The notes beneath the pieces are model-generated. The model saw only the letters and a list, made by a program, of their open reading frames with translations. It did no database searches and was not told the DNA's origin. Shown here piece after piece: positions 1 through 10,679 of a stretch of DNA of 64,000 nucleotides. The stretch covers positions 35,695,832 through 35,759,831 of the forward strand of contig NC_081830.1 in assembly GCF_030867095.1 (NCBI RefSeq), given 5' to 3'. This stretch comes from Alligator mississippiensis. Its lineage: Eukaryota > Chordata > Crocodylia > Alligatoridae. Made by a program: the position numbers and the translations under genes. Each line of letters opens with the position of its first letter. Position 1 is the first letter of the stretch.

Positions 1-722
1 TTGTTGTAAAAAGAAACCAGGTTAGTCAGGCAGGACCTGCCTGCTATAAACCTATGTTGGTTACCCCTCTGCATCATATTAGCCAGCAGGCTCCCACAGA
101 TATGTTCCTTGATAATTTTTTCAAGGATTTTCCCAGGGGTAGAGGTAAGGCTGACTGGTCTATAGTTCCCCAGATCCTCCTTCCTCCCCTTCTTAAAGAT
201 TGGGATGACATTGACCCTCTTCCAATCTTCCCCTTGGAATCCTTGAGGAATGACCACCCATCCTGGACCCCCAAAGCATCTAGGCTCTTGGTTCCTAGTA
301 CCCTGCTGACCAATCCCCTCATCCTATTAAAGTCAGCCTTTTTAAAGTTTAGCACCTCTGTCCTGCTAGGTATAGTGCCTGCCCTTCTATGGATAGTGAA
401 TTTTATCATTTGGTGATCACTGTCCCCCAAGATGCCTTGAATCTGCAGGTCCCCCACCAGGTCATCCCCTGTGGTCAACACTAAGTCGGACAAGGCAAAA
501 GCCCTGGTGGGACTCCTTACCTCCTGTGTTAGGTGGAGGTCCTGAATACAGGTTAAGAACCTGATTAAGTGGTTAGATTTAGCTGACTGTTCCTCCCAGT
601 ATATGTCTGGGGATATAAGGTCCCCCGTGACTACCATGTCTCTAGACCGCACAGCCTCTGAGAGCTTCCTGGATCTCTGTGTGTCAGAGCTCTTTACAAA
701 GGAAGTCAGTATAGCTTTGTCC
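1..722 (-). mobile_element. CR1 LINE fragment, internally deleted, runs off left edge
   Basis: The minus strand encodes the end of a CR1 endonuclease domain (PDIYWEE, PTRAFALSDLVLT, GDSDHQMIKF; about nt 652-300). It is followed, after a jump, by the early reverse-transcriptase block (GGRRIWGTIDQSALPLPLGK, a drifted form of the KEDPGNYRPVSLT..LGK block, about nt 220-70). The linker between endonuclease and RT is missing, so the copy has an internal deletion. The RT block also sits in a shifted frame. The copy continues past the left edge. A plus-strand frame at 54-416 is only its antisense shadow. The element is non-functional. Confidence 0.85.
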
Positions 723-734
723 CATTTTTAAAGA

Positions 735-905
735 TGTATTTTTTTATTATTATTACTTTTCCCTAGATAGGGGAACAGAGGTATAGAAGAGGTGAATGTT
801 TTCCTGAATGCCAGTCATCAGATAAGTAGTAGAATCAGAACCAGAGGCCAGCCTTCCAGAGACCTAGCCTAGTTCTGAGTCCACTGGATCACACTAGAAC
901 ACAGA
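735..905. repeat. Possible old SINE-like remnant
   Basis: The stretch has the layout of an old vertebrate SINE tail: gaggcatagag-like words, then 'agaatcagaaccagaggccag', then 'ctagttctgagtccactggatcac'. I recognise this as similar to MIR or AmnSINE-type tails but cannot assign a family by eye. Confidence 0.3.
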
Positions 906-914
906 GATATAAAT

Positions 915-2289
915 TAGGGCTGTGTGAAATTGCATCGAATTTCATTACAATGCTGTTTCAATGCATTTTGAGCTCAAAACAGTAAAATAAAAATGAAACA
1001 GAGGGCTTCAAAACAACCTCAAAATGAAAGAAAGCCATTTGAAACATTTCAAAAGGTTTGAAGTGTTTTGAGTTTTGAAGCAGCAGCTGGGTGATGGGAG
1101 ACAGGGGAGAGCCAGGGCTGTACTCCACAGCCCCATGTGGCTCAGCTTGGTGGGGAGCCCTGGGCTCCTCCTACCTCCTGCCACTGGGCTGTGCTCCAAT
1201 GCACTCAGCCAGCCCCCTGGAGCTCAGCCCAGCAATGGGAGATGGAAAGAGTCAGGCCTGCACCCCGCTCCCCACCCTCACACTGGCCTGCAAGTGGCTG
1301 GGACCTCCTCCATCTGGCTTGGATATGGAGCCAGGGAAGATCAGCTGGTGCAGGGACCACTGCCCTGATCCAGGGGTGGGGGAGGATCCCTGCACCAGCT
1401 GATCTGCCCCAGCTCCATCCTCAAGCCAGCTGGAGGATGGAGTGGGGACCGAGGCAAATCAGCTGGTGTGGGGACCTACCCCTGCCCCGCGGTCAGGGTA
1501 GCAGGTCCCCACACCACCTTATCTGCCCCAGCCCCATACCCAAGCCAGTGGAAGGAGGGTGCAGGGCCCGGGGCAGATCAGCTGGTGTATGGACCCTCCC
1601 CCACCCCCGGATCAAGGTGGCAGTCCCTGCACCAGCTGATTTGCCTTGGCCCCATACCCAAACTAGCTGGAGGAGGGTGCAGGGCCCAGGGCAGATCAGC
1701 TGGTGCAGGGACCCTCTCCCACCCTGGGATTGGAGCAGTGGTCCCCACGCCAGCTGATCTGCCCTGGCACTGTGCTGCTGACCCCAGGCAGCAGCACCCA
1801 TCCCCTGTCAGCTGGCAGGCAGATCGGGGGCCTGCCAGCACCCCTGGTTGCACTGTGGGGGCTGTGCTGGAGTCCTCCCGGGGCAGCAAGCCCCTGATCT
1901 GTCAGCTGGGTGACAGGAGCTGGGTGCTGCCACCTAGGACTAGTGGCAGCACCGATTTTCCCGGTGCTGGTCCCAGGTGGCACCTGTCTTCTCTCATCTG
2001 GCAGGTAGATCAGGGGCTCACGCCCCCAGGAGGATTCTGGCACAGCCCCCACAGTCCTTTTTGGGGCGCCAGCAAACCCCCAATCTGCCCACCTGCTGCA
2101 TTTTATGTTTTCCCATAATAGCTATGGGTGAAACATTGAATCAGCGTCGAAACAGCAAAACAGTTTTGATGAAATGAAATGGAATGGAACAGTAGTTTTG
2201 AAATGAAACAAAACTCAAAGCAAAACACTGTTCCATTGACTCATCGTAACTGAAGCCAAATTGGAACAGTGCTGTTTCGCACAGCCCTA
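915..2289 (+). mobile_element. Non-autonomous hAT transposon with GC-rich tandem core
   Basis: The ends are inverted: tagggctgtgtgaaa at the left, and the complement of that word (tttcgcacagcccta) at the right. The flanks are 8-bp near-duplicates, atataaat (907-914) and aaataaat (2290-2297), 7 of 8 matching, as expected of hAT elements. The first 160 bp and the last 130 bp resemble the ends of the element at 5262-8136. The core (about 1330-2080) is a GC-rich tandem array and shows no transposase. Open frames across the core in all phases are by-products of base composition and are not genes. Confidence 0.85.
1330..2080. repeat. Tandem array, about 118-bp period, alternating inverted motif
   Basis: The motif gcagatcagctggtg and its reverse complement caccagctgatctgc alternate. 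The forward motif lies near 1337, 1455, 1576 and 1690. The reverse motif lies near 1394, 1512, 1630 and 1748. Spacing is about 58-60 bp, so a unit of about 118 bp contains one dyad. Degenerate versions continue to about 2080. Confidence 0.8.
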
Positions 2290-2297
2290 AAATAAAT

Positions 2298-3140
2298 GTA
2301 AAAAGGATGATGGTAACATTTGCACTGAGTTTATTAAAACCAAGATTACAATCCCATCTCTTTAGGGACAGAATGCCAAAAGCAACATGACTATTTGCCA
2401 CTCAATAGTCGATGAAAGTTAATTCATTCTGGAGTTAAATTCTCACTTTGGAAAATGTCCCACTTGATTCTGTGGTTCTGATGCTTCCTAGGCCAGTAGT
2501 GAGTCATGACTGTCTTTTAGTTGTGATATCTGAGCAGCTTTCAGTGGCATGTGAGTTGATGTGTCTTATCATCTGTCACATATTCCCAGTTACTTCCCCC
2601 TAGCAGAACCCTGTTTGTATGCTGAATTGTTTTCTAGAACTGCTTCTTTGAGTGCATAGCAGAGCAGCCAGGATTTGTATTTTAGCTTTTGTGCTTGCCT
2701 GACTATATTAGAGGAGAAAGGTACAAGAAGTATATCTTGCACTTGCAGTGGAAGCTGGTGAATTCTGGGACAGTACCAGGATACTGTCTTCATTCACTCA
2801 GCCTCCAATTGGCCTTTTAAGGCTTCATCTACTGTACAAAAGAATGTTACTCCAACTGCAGAAAGATCTCTGGTGGCACAGCACTCTTGTTAGTCTTGGC
2901 CATCTTCTCAGAGCATTAGAAGATCTATTCTGAATCCTGAAGTTCACACCCAGGTAGGAGCTTAATTCATTACTTTATGTAAACCCAGTGGAAAGCTCAG
3001 AGGCCAAGAGCGAAAATTTTCAAATATAGGTCATAAAGAGAGACTTCTTTTTTCACATGTACTTCTGTTTTGGGGTTGGGAACACTGAAGCATGCCTGGT
3101 CTGATTGTCACTAACCAAAGTCTTCATGTATATTTATACT
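2298..3140. other. Intergenic, upstream of OR 1
   Basis: I see no gene, no classifiable repeat and no clear promoter here. The non-coding first exon of the OR at 3161 could lie in this stretch or farther upstream. Confidence 0.5.
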
Positions 3141-3150
3141 TTTTTCCTAG
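3141..3150 (+). promoter_or_regulatory. Splice acceptor of OR 1
   Basis: A pyrimidine run ending in ttttttcctag stops at 3150, ten bases before the ATG at 3161. It fits the 3' splice site that joins a non-coding 5' exon to the OR coding exon. Confidence 0.65.
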
Positions 3151-3160
3151 ATAAAATCCA

Positions 3161-4093
3161 ATGGCAAACCTAGAATGGGGGAACAAAACAGCCATCACAG
3201 AATTCATCCTCCTGGGATTTGGAGAGCTCCCTGAACTAAGGTTTCTTATCTTCCTGCTCTTTCTAGTGATCTTTGTTATGACAATGGTTGGGAACATCCT
3301 CATCATTGTACTAGTTGTGATTGATCAGCACCTTCACACCCCCATGTACTTCTTCCTTGTCAGTTTATCCTGCTTGGAAACTTGTAACAGCACAAACATA
3401 CTTCCAAGATTGCTAGCCAGCTTCCTGACTGGGGACAGGGCAGTGACTTTTACTGATTGCTTAACACAGTATTATTTCTTAGGCTGCCTTGCGGCTACAG
3501 AATGCTACCTCCTAGCAGCAATGTCTTATGATAGGTACATAGCAATATGCAAACCCCTGCATTATGCAACTATTATGAGTACCAGTCTTTGTCTCCAGCT
3601 CAGTGCTGGAGTTTGGATAAGTGGCTTTCTGACAAATACAATATTAACTGGTCTGATCGTAAATTTAGTCTTCTGTGGCCCCAAAGAAATTGACCATTTT
3701 TTCTGTGATGCCTTCCCTTTGATGAAACTCTCCTGCAGTGATACTCATCTAGCAGGGCTTGCAACTTCCACTGTGGCTTTTGTATGTTCCCTGCCTCCAT
3801 TTCTGTTGACCCTGACATCCTACATTTGTATCATTATCACCATACTAAGAATCCCCTCTACCAGAGGGAGGAAAAAGGCATTTTCCACTTGGTCTTCTCA
3901 CCTTATTGTGGTGACAGTTTTCTACTGGTCAATACTCACTGTGTATGTGCTTCCACACAATGACAAACTGAAAGATATGAGCAAAGTGTTCTCTGTCTTT
4001 TTCACAGTTTTGACACCTATGATCAATCCCCTCATCTACAGCCTGAGAAACAAAGAAGTCAAAAAAGCCTTGAGAAAAATTGTAAATTTATGA
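3161..4093 (+). CDS. Olfactory receptor, class II, intact (OR 1)
   Basis: A seven-transmembrane odorant GPCR of 310 residues, the usual OR length. The sequence shows an N-glycosylation site NKT at 8-10, GN in TM1 (44-45), PMYFF (61-65), MSYDRYIAIC (121-130, the DRY motif), extracellular cysteines at 100, 172, 182 and 192, SYICII in TM5 and NPLIYSLRNKEV (289-300). The start is the first ATG after a splice acceptor. Oddities: the conserved KAFSTCSSHL block in TM6 reads KAFSTWSSHL, a Cys to Trp change at 244, and the DRY block has Ser for the more common Ala. By eye it is nearest to families 11/6, with the ECY and GFL..CGP.EIDHFFCD features; the subfamily is not assigned. It is the only plus-strand OR here and shares no operon-like context. 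Expression is expected to be monoallelic in olfactory neurons, as for the family. Confidence 0.95.
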   Translation: MANLEWGNKTAITEFILLGFGELPELRFLIFLLFLVIFVMTMVGNILIIVLVVIDQHLHTPMYFFLVSLSCLETCNSTNILPRLLASFLTGDRAVTFTDCLTQYYFLGCLAATECYLLAAMSYDRYIAICKPLHYATIMSTSLCLQLSAGVWISGFLTNTILTGLIVNLVFCGPKEIDHFFCDAFPLMKLSCSDTHLAGLATSTVAFVCSLPPFLLTLTSYICIIITILRIPSTRGRKKAFSTWSSHLIVVTVFYWSILTVYVLPHNDKLKDMSKVFSVFFTVLTPMINPLIYSLRNKEVKKALRKIVNL

Positions 4094-5253
4094 GGAGGGA
4101 ATTGATCCAGATTACTCTGCGGTAAAATATATGGAAGGTTCTAGCTGTCACTAACCATCAGACTGAAATATTTTAGTGTATTTTAGCTATAGGTCCTGGA
4201 CTAACGCTTGAGAATCTGTGGCTATACCACATCAGAATATGCCAACAGAACAAGGGGGTGAATATGAATATGCATAATATATTGATCCGTGATAGTTATA
4301 ATTTTTGTAGACAGAATGATAATATGTTGGTAACAGCACCCAGAGCCAAGCTGTGCCAGCACTGAGGCAGTACTGCTAAAAGGAGGTCTAGTCATTGAGC
4401 CCTTCAAAGGTGAGCTTGGTACACCATGCCCAGGCACGTGTGGGGAGTTGCAAGGAGACTACTGCACAGTACCAGTAGGCCCATGCATCAGGTCTCTCTG
4501 AGGTGAGGGTGGGAACTCCTCCAAGTCATGAGGACATTTCTCTGTGGGTGCAGTTCTTGAGTCCTGGCTCCAGGAACCAAAAGCAAAGTGTCCGGAGCCA
4601 TGCTGTGAGCATCACTAAACCTTGTCTAGCTGTGCTGAGACCTAGACACTGAGAGGCACCAATAGGATGGATACAGGCATGGACAGTCATCTGTGTCTAT
4701 TAACAGCTGGTCGCTGCATGCACAAATAACTTATGTGGCTAAATCTAACCACATACTGGATGTCTAAATTTTCCTATCCGGGGAATTCATGCTATAATAG
4801 AGTATTAAATGGACTTTTTGTCACATAAGTTACATATCCACATGACTTATAGGGCTAAATGGTCTAATGGTATGTCACCTGATAAGTACACCCTTTTTAT
4901 TCCGGAATATAGGTGCCTCATTCTGTATTTCTATGATTTTCTTTCAAGATGTCCCATGTCATGGTCAATTTGTATGATGCAAGGGGAGCCCTGCTGAACT
5001 AAATGGCGAGAGAGGTCTGCTATTGGGGGAATAATCTGTAATAAAACCAAGAGTGGGAAAAATGGAATTTTTCATAGAACAGAAACTATATTCCCACAAT
5101 TGATCTGTCTGTCTGTCTACCTATCTATCTATCTTGTAGTGGGCATGCTAAGCAGAGTGGGCTTGCTCAGGCATTGTTACTGATCAGTGTCACCTCCAGG
5201 TTATGTCAGGACAGGTGGTAAGAATCCTGCAGTAATGAACTTTGACATTGCAT
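4094..5253. other. Intergenic, no gene seen
   Basis: No convincing gene. Around 4725-4860 the words 'aacttatgtggctaaat' and 'gacttatagggctaaat' recur, together with an inverted 'cataagtta'. This could be an old MITE, but I cannot define its ends. A short microsatellite lies at 5105-5135. Confidence 0.5.
5105..5135. repeat. Microsatellite (CTGT)n/(CTAT)n
   Basis: Imperfect tetranucleotide run of ctgt then ctat units, visible directly. Confidence 0.9.
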
Positions 5254-5644
5254 GTGTCCAGTACGGCTGTGTGAAATTTTGCCAGCAGTTTCTTTTTGAC
5301 GCTGTTTCGACTTGTTTTGAGCTCCAAACAGCGAAATCAAAACAAAACAGAGAGCTTCAAAACGGCCTCAAAATGAAACAGTGACTCAAAACATTTTGAA
5401 ATTTTCAAAACATTTCGAGTTTCGAAGCTCAAGCTGGGCTTGCCTGCAGAGAAACAGAAACTAAAGTAAGGAGAGGGAGGAGGAAGAGTGGGGAAGAGGA
5501 AGGAGTGCTCTCATTATTGACTGTAGCTGGCCAGAGACTGTCCTTGTTTCCTGAAGTCCCTTCCAATCCCAGTGCTCTGGGGGAGGGACAGAAAAACTGC
5601 AAAGACGCATTGTTTGAGCTGCCCTGCTTTCTGCCTTGGTGTCA

Positions 5645-7960
5645 GCTGAGTGAGGGCACACCTTAACACACATGCAGTGTCACCCACCCATGTCACGAGT
5701 GTTGCCTGTCAGCAGCTAGAGGTCAGGGCCTCAGAACCCAGACTCCCCCTGCACCGATCTCCTTGACAGCTGGCAGACTTCGTGGCCACATTAGGAACTA
5801 GCAGGCCTGCAGCTTTCATTCTTCTGTGCCCCAAGACAGACACAGTCCCACAAGCACTCATGTCACGAGTGTTGCCTATCAGCAGCCAGAGGTGCAGAGC
5901 CCCAGAACCCAGAAGCCCTGCACCTATCTTCTTGGAAGCTGGCAGGCTTTGTGGCCTCAGTAGGGGCTAACATGCCTGCAGTTTTCACCCTACTGTGCCT
6001 TTACACACACAGTGTCACCCATGTCATGAGTTTAGCTTGTACACAGCTTGTGGTGCAGTTTCCCCCAAACCCCTGAGCCTAAGCCTAAGCAAGGGGCATG
6101 ACAAGTCTCTCACTGGGGTTGTAGAGAGGCAGCAGCAAGGCACCAGACTTCCATGCGTAGACCCTGAGATGGTGCAGAGTCACTTGGAGGAACTGGATGC
6201 CTTTAAGTCGGCAGGCCCGGATGAGGTCCATCCGAGGGTGCTGAAGGCACTGGCCGACATCATTGCAGAGCCACTGGCAGGAATATTCGAACACTCGTGG
6301 CACACGGGCCAAGTCCCGGAGGACTGGAAAAGGACCAATGTGGTCCCCATTTTCAAGAAGGGGAGGAAGGAGGACCCAGGCAACTATAGGCCAGTCAGTC
6401 TCACCTCCATCCTTGGCAAAGTCTTTGAAAAAATTATCAAGGCTCACATTTGCGAGAGCCCAGCAGGACAAATTATGCTGAGGGGAAATCAGCACGGGTT
6501 CGTGGCAGGCAGATCGTGCCTGACCAATCTAGTCTCTTTTTATGACCAGGTTACAAAACGCCTGGACACAGGAGGAGGGGTGGATGTCGTATACTTAGAC
6601 TTCAGGAAGGCCTTCGATACGGTATCCCACCCCATACTGGTGAACAAGTTAAGAGGCTGTGACTTGGACGACTACACAGTCCAGTGGGTGGCGAATTGGC
6701 TAGAGGGTCGCACCCAGAGAGTCGTGGTGGATGGGTCGGCTTCGACCTGGAAGGGTGTGGAAAGTGGGGTCCCGCAGGGCTCGGTCCTTGGACCGATACT
6801 CTTTAATGTCTTCATCAGTGACTTGGACGAGGGAGTGAAGTGTACTCTGTCCAAGTTTGCGGATGACACAAAACTGTGTGGAGAAGTGGACACGCCGGAG
6901 GGCAGGGAACAGCTGCAAGCAGACCTGGACAGGTTGGACAAGTGGGCAGAAAACAACAGAATGCAGTTCAACAAGGAGAAATGCGAAGTGCTGCACCTAG
7001 GGAGGAAAAATGTCCAGCACACCTACAGCCTAGGGAATGACCTGCTGGGTTGCACAGAAGTGGAAAGGGATCTTGGAGTCCTAGTGGACTCTAAGATGAA
7101 CATGAGTCGGCAGTGTGACGAAGCCATCAGAAAAGCCAATGGCACTTTATCGTGCATCAGCAGATGCATGACGAATAGGTCCAAGGAAGTGATACTTCCC
7201 CTCTATCGGGCGCTGGTCAGACCACATTTGGAGTACTGCATGCAATTCTGGGCGCTGCAATTCAAGAGGGATGCGGATAACCTGGAGAGGGTCCAGAGAA
7301 GGGCCACTCATACAGTTAAGGGCCTGCAGACCAAGCCCTACGAGGAGAGACTAGAGAAACTGGATCTTGTCAGCCTCCGCAAGAGAAGGTTGAGAGGCGA
7401 ATTTGTGGCTGCCTATAAGTTCATCACGGGAGCACAGAAGGGAATTGGTAAGTATTTATTCACCAAGGCGCCCCCGGGGGGTTACAAGAAATACTGGCCA
7501 CAAGCTAGCAGAGAGCAGATTTAGATTGGACATTAGGAAGAACTTCTTCACAGTTAGAGTGGCTAAGGTCTAGAACAGGCTCCCAAGGGAGGTGGTGCTC
7601 TCCCCTAGCCTGGGGGTCTTCAAGAGGAGGTTAGATAAGCATGTAGCTGGGGTCATCTAGACCCAGCACTCTTTCCTGCCTATGCAGGGGGTCGGACTCG
7701 ATGATTTGTTGATGCCCCTTCCGACCCTAACATCTATGAATCTATCTCCCTGAAACTTGACAGGCTTTGTTGCCTCAGCAGGGGCTAGCATGTCTGCAGT
7801 TTTCACCCTGCTGTGACTTAACACATACACGTGACATGAGTTTTGCTTTCAAGACTTTGAGGTGCAGTTTCCCTGAAACCCCTGCACCTATCTCCCTGAA
7901 ATGTGGCAGGTTTCATGCCTTCAGAATGGGGCTACCATTCCTGCAAGTTGCATCCAAATC
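5645..7960. repeat. About 160-170-bp satellite array inside the hAT, interrupted by CR1
   Basis: Units share the words 'ttaacacacac', 'gtcacgagtgttgcctgtc', 'ctgcacctatctccttga' and 'ggcaggctttgtggcctca'. The gtca(c/t)gagt anchor recurs near 5695, 5865, 6023 and, after the CR1, near 7830. That gives about four units. The same satellite occurs at about 40380-40780 inside the large hAT at 35367-40992. Confidence 0.8.
6075..7746 (+). mobile_element. CR1 LINE, 5'-truncated, young-looking, nested in hAT satellite
   Basis: An open frame covers the CR1 reverse transcriptase from about 6166 (LDAFKSAGPDEVHPRVLK) to 7524. Visible RT blocks are KEDPGNYRPVSLT (about 6367), YLDFRKAFDTVSH (about 6591), GVPQGSVLGP (about 6766) and the catalytic FADDTKL (about 6856). 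Near 7480 an extra G in a G-run shifts the frame, so the last 60 or so residues lie in another frame, and a TAG interrupts AKV.NRL near 7570. The 3' end has the CR1 tail (cccttccgaccctaacatctatgaatctat). The 5' part, including the endonuclease, is absent. The frame before 6075 is satellite sequence read through by chance. Confidence 0.93.
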
Positions 7961-8144
7961 TGGCCAGATATGACAATGGGCTTAATATCAAAACAGTGTC
8001 GAAACAGTGAAACTGTTCCAACAAAACGAAAAGGAACAGAGGTTTCAAATCAAAACAAAATTCAAAATGAAACGCTGTTCCATCGAAATGTCAAAATACA
8101 AGTCGAAATGATCCGATACTGTTTCACACAGCCCTAGTGTCCAG

Positions 8145-8812
8145 TGCCTTCCTAGACAGGATGTCAAAACAAATCCCACCCCTGTTCCTATTGGGCACAT
8201 GGAGGGACAGCACAGTATTGTGACCACTGCTCTCATTGCTGTCCACAGATAGAGAGATAGACCCTCCCTCATGGAGTCTGTACAAGCTGCCCATCACCAA
8301 GACGGTTGCATGGGCCCTAGATACTGCCCCACCCTGTTTACTGCTTAGATATGGCAATATCCACAGCCTTCCCTTTCTGTGATCAGGACAGGAAAAGACA
8401 TTCTTCTAGACTTTCCTGGACTGCCCCAGCCTGTGACTGCTTTTTGCCACCCTCTGTGCCTTCTGGTATGTTAGGCTTGGACTTCTGTAATAAAATGTAC
8501 ATCTCCTCTGGCCTGTATTAGTATGTGAGAGAAGTGTGATTTGCCTGGCCAATATCCTGCTGAATCAGATCAAGATGGTGCTCCTGAAGATCTATGGGGA
8601 CTAGCTCAGGGAGGACATCTTGGATGACCTTTTCCAGTTCCTGCTGTGGGCACATGAGTTCAGATACTTTGCATTACAATGGAGCAGAGACCAGTTTGTG
8701 CTGAGCTGGGCCATATAGGAGACACAGCATTTTTAAGTGCTAGGAATAGTAAGAAAATGGCTAGCTAATCCTAAACATGTGACTGCATGAAGCGGGGGTA
8801 GGAGGAGGATAA
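8145..8812. other. Intergenic, no gene seen
   Basis: Mixed single-copy-looking sequence. Short frames on the minus strand show no family resemblance. Confidence 0.5.
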
Positions 8813-8965
8813 AGGTTGTAGCCATGGTGGTCTAAAGGCAAAAGCAGTCAGAAGTTTTGGGGTAGAGGCAATATCTTATATTAGACCAACTAGATAGTTG
8901 CAAAAAAATATATTTATTTGCAAGCATTCAGGCTCGTTCACCCTTCCTCAGGCAATGGAGAATGT
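8813..8965 (+). repeat. Short interspersed repeat, Chompy-like
   Basis: Contains 'ggttgtagccatggtggtct', then 'ttggggtagaggcaatatctt', 'attagaccaactagatagttg' and 'gcaagcattcaggct'. The same order of words makes up the left arm of the palindromic element at 25169-25420. I cannot define a second arm here. Confidence 0.6.
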
Positions 8966-9154
8966 AAAGACTGTAAAATTTCTCCAAGGTAGAAATGAAA
9001 CTTCATATTGAACAGGAGAATTGTAGAACAGTATAAATTCTCCTGGGTGGAAAAGTTCATTTTAAGCAAATTAGGTTTGGATAAAAGTTGGATCAGTCTA
9101 TTTACCTCAGAGGTGTCTGGTGGGTGTTGGCTTAGAAATGGTATTTAAAGGCCT

Positions 9155-9168
9155 GGGGGGGGGGGGGG
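9155..9168. repeat. Poly-G run
   Basis: Fourteen G in a row. Similar long G or C runs occur near 26807, 48224 and 51886. Confidence 0.9.
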
Positions 9169-9317
9169 TTGGAATTGGCTTATAGGTATAGATATATGCA
9201 TTATAAGGAATTAAGATGGGCAGCAGGGGCTAAAGGGCTTGGGAGACACACACACAGCTTCTCATGGTCCTAGAAGTAGATGGGTTGTCTAACACAACAA
9301 GGCCAACAAGGACTGGT

Positions 9318-9415
9318 TTGACCCCAGTACTCTTTCCTGCCATGGCAGGGTGTTGGACTTGATGGTCTGCTCAGGTCCCTTCCAACCCTACCATCTATGA
9401 AACTATGAAACAGTC
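9318..9415 (+). mobile_element. CR1 LINE 3'-end fragment
   Basis: Matches the CR1 3' untranslated end: 'gaccccagtactctttcctgcc', 'ttggacttgatggtctgctc', 'cccttccaaccctaccatctatgaaac'. Only about 100 bp is recognisable. The remainder of 9169-9317 is unassigned. Confidence 0.75.
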
Positions 9416-9749
9416 TAGGAAACAACCTGGGAACCAAAGGAAGTATGTACCATACTGTCCCATAACACAAAATAAGTGATACCAACAACAAGGCCTCAGT
9501 GAGCAGGGGAGCTAAGTCCCAGTTTTGGGGGAACAGACCAAATTAGGAGAAGGCCTGGAGGCTACATGGATGTGTGACCACAGAGAGACAGCCAACCAGA
9601 GATACCCACGGATGAAGAGTCATCAGGAGTCATTAAGGGGGAGGAGAATACAAAAGCAGAAGCTTCAGTTTAACAAAGGGTCTGTCCCATCCCTCCCAGT
9701 CCCTCCTTCTCCTCCTTGCACAATCATTTAATAGTTGTGTATGTATAAA

Positions 9750-10340
9750 CAAGTACTAAATGACTCCACAGTGATCAGAGTTACTGCATAACAGCATTTC
9801 CAAAAGGCTTTTTGTGATGCTAACTTTGTATTAGCTTATTACTACTGTGCAGTAGCATCGCATCACATCTCCTGCTACACAACTCTACCGGCAGTAGTCA
9901 AGAGCTACTGCACAGTCAGCACCTTGTGTAAATGTGGACATTATGTGGCTCAATGTTACACCACTCCAGAGCAGGATCATCTCTGATCCAAAAAACTCAG
10001 ATCCTGTTCCATTAAGGTGTGACCAGTACCCATAGATGTGCCATCCAAGTTGAACTCCAGTTTCCCAGGATTTCTCATACCCCCACCCATAGAGCAGGGA
10101 TAGAAGCCTGCCATGGCTAACCCCTGTAGTGGCAACTCACAGCTACAGCTCCTAGTCCTGCCTCTGCTCATCAGGCCTCTAGTGGCAAGTCACAGGTGTG
10201 CAGATGGGGGACAGTCAGAGAAGGTTTGACTCCAACCTAGCACTAACACTAATCAACATTTGTGCAACTCACAATGCAAGCTGTAACAAGGCCCTATGTT
10301 GACAGACATGTGTTAATGCAGGAGATAAACTGCAATGCAA
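9750..10340 (+). repeat. Interspersed repeat copy 1, possible MITE
   Basis: Aligns by eye with 60020-60440 in the same orientation. Shared words are 'tatgtggctcaa', 'cattaaggtgtg', 'agatgtgcca', 'agctcctagtcct' and 'gacagtcagagaaggttt'. The left part carries 'actactgtgcagtag', a palindromic word also enriched in the element at 58913-59252. It is non-coding. Confidence 0.6.
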
Positions 10341-10679
10341 ACTAAGGCGGAAAATATTGGATTCTTATGGCACAGAAATTATGTATTCTGAATCTACCTA
10401 TCTAATGTGTTCTCTTCTGATTACTCCCTTTGGCTAAGTACAAACATTCAGGAGCAATAGGAGGAAGTTAAATTAGTTCAAAATGGCTGCCCTATATCAG
10501 GTAGGTCATGATGGGAAGGCTAGCACAAGGGTTGGGGGGGAAGTAGGCTGAGGGTGGATTAGAGTCCCCCAGGGGAAAGTGGGGGTCAAATGTGACCCAT
10601 GTGTAGGGTAGGGGGCACGTGCAACCCACAGGTGGCGGGGGGGCAGGCATGACGAACAGGTAGGCAGTTCATAGGCTTA
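10341..10679. other. Intergenic, no gene seen
   Basis: G-rich toward the right (about 10530-10660). No recognisable feature. Confidence 0.5.

Larger units (their letters stand above)
5262..8136 (+). mobile_element. Non-autonomous hAT transposon carrying a satellite array and a nested CR1
   Basis: The ends are tacggctgtgtga and its inverted partner ending cacagcccta. The flanks are a perfect 8-bp target duplication gtgtccag (5254-5261 and 8137-8144), diagnostic of hAT insertion. The left arm (5262-5640) matches, inverted, the arm at about 14180-14548, so both belong to one family. No transposase is present. The core is a tandem satellite (5645-6074 and 7747-7960) split by a CR1 LINE. Removing the CR1 leaves an element of about 1.2 kb. 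Confidence 0.93.

Noticed and set aside
1137-2118. Long overlapping frames in several phases over the GC-rich array
   Set aside because: Frames are open on both strands because of tandem GC-rich repeats. They have no domain resemblance and lie inside a hAT.
5995-6165. N-terminal part of the 509-codon frame covering the CR1
   Set aside because: The first codons are satellite sequence of the host hAT in chance phase with the CR1.
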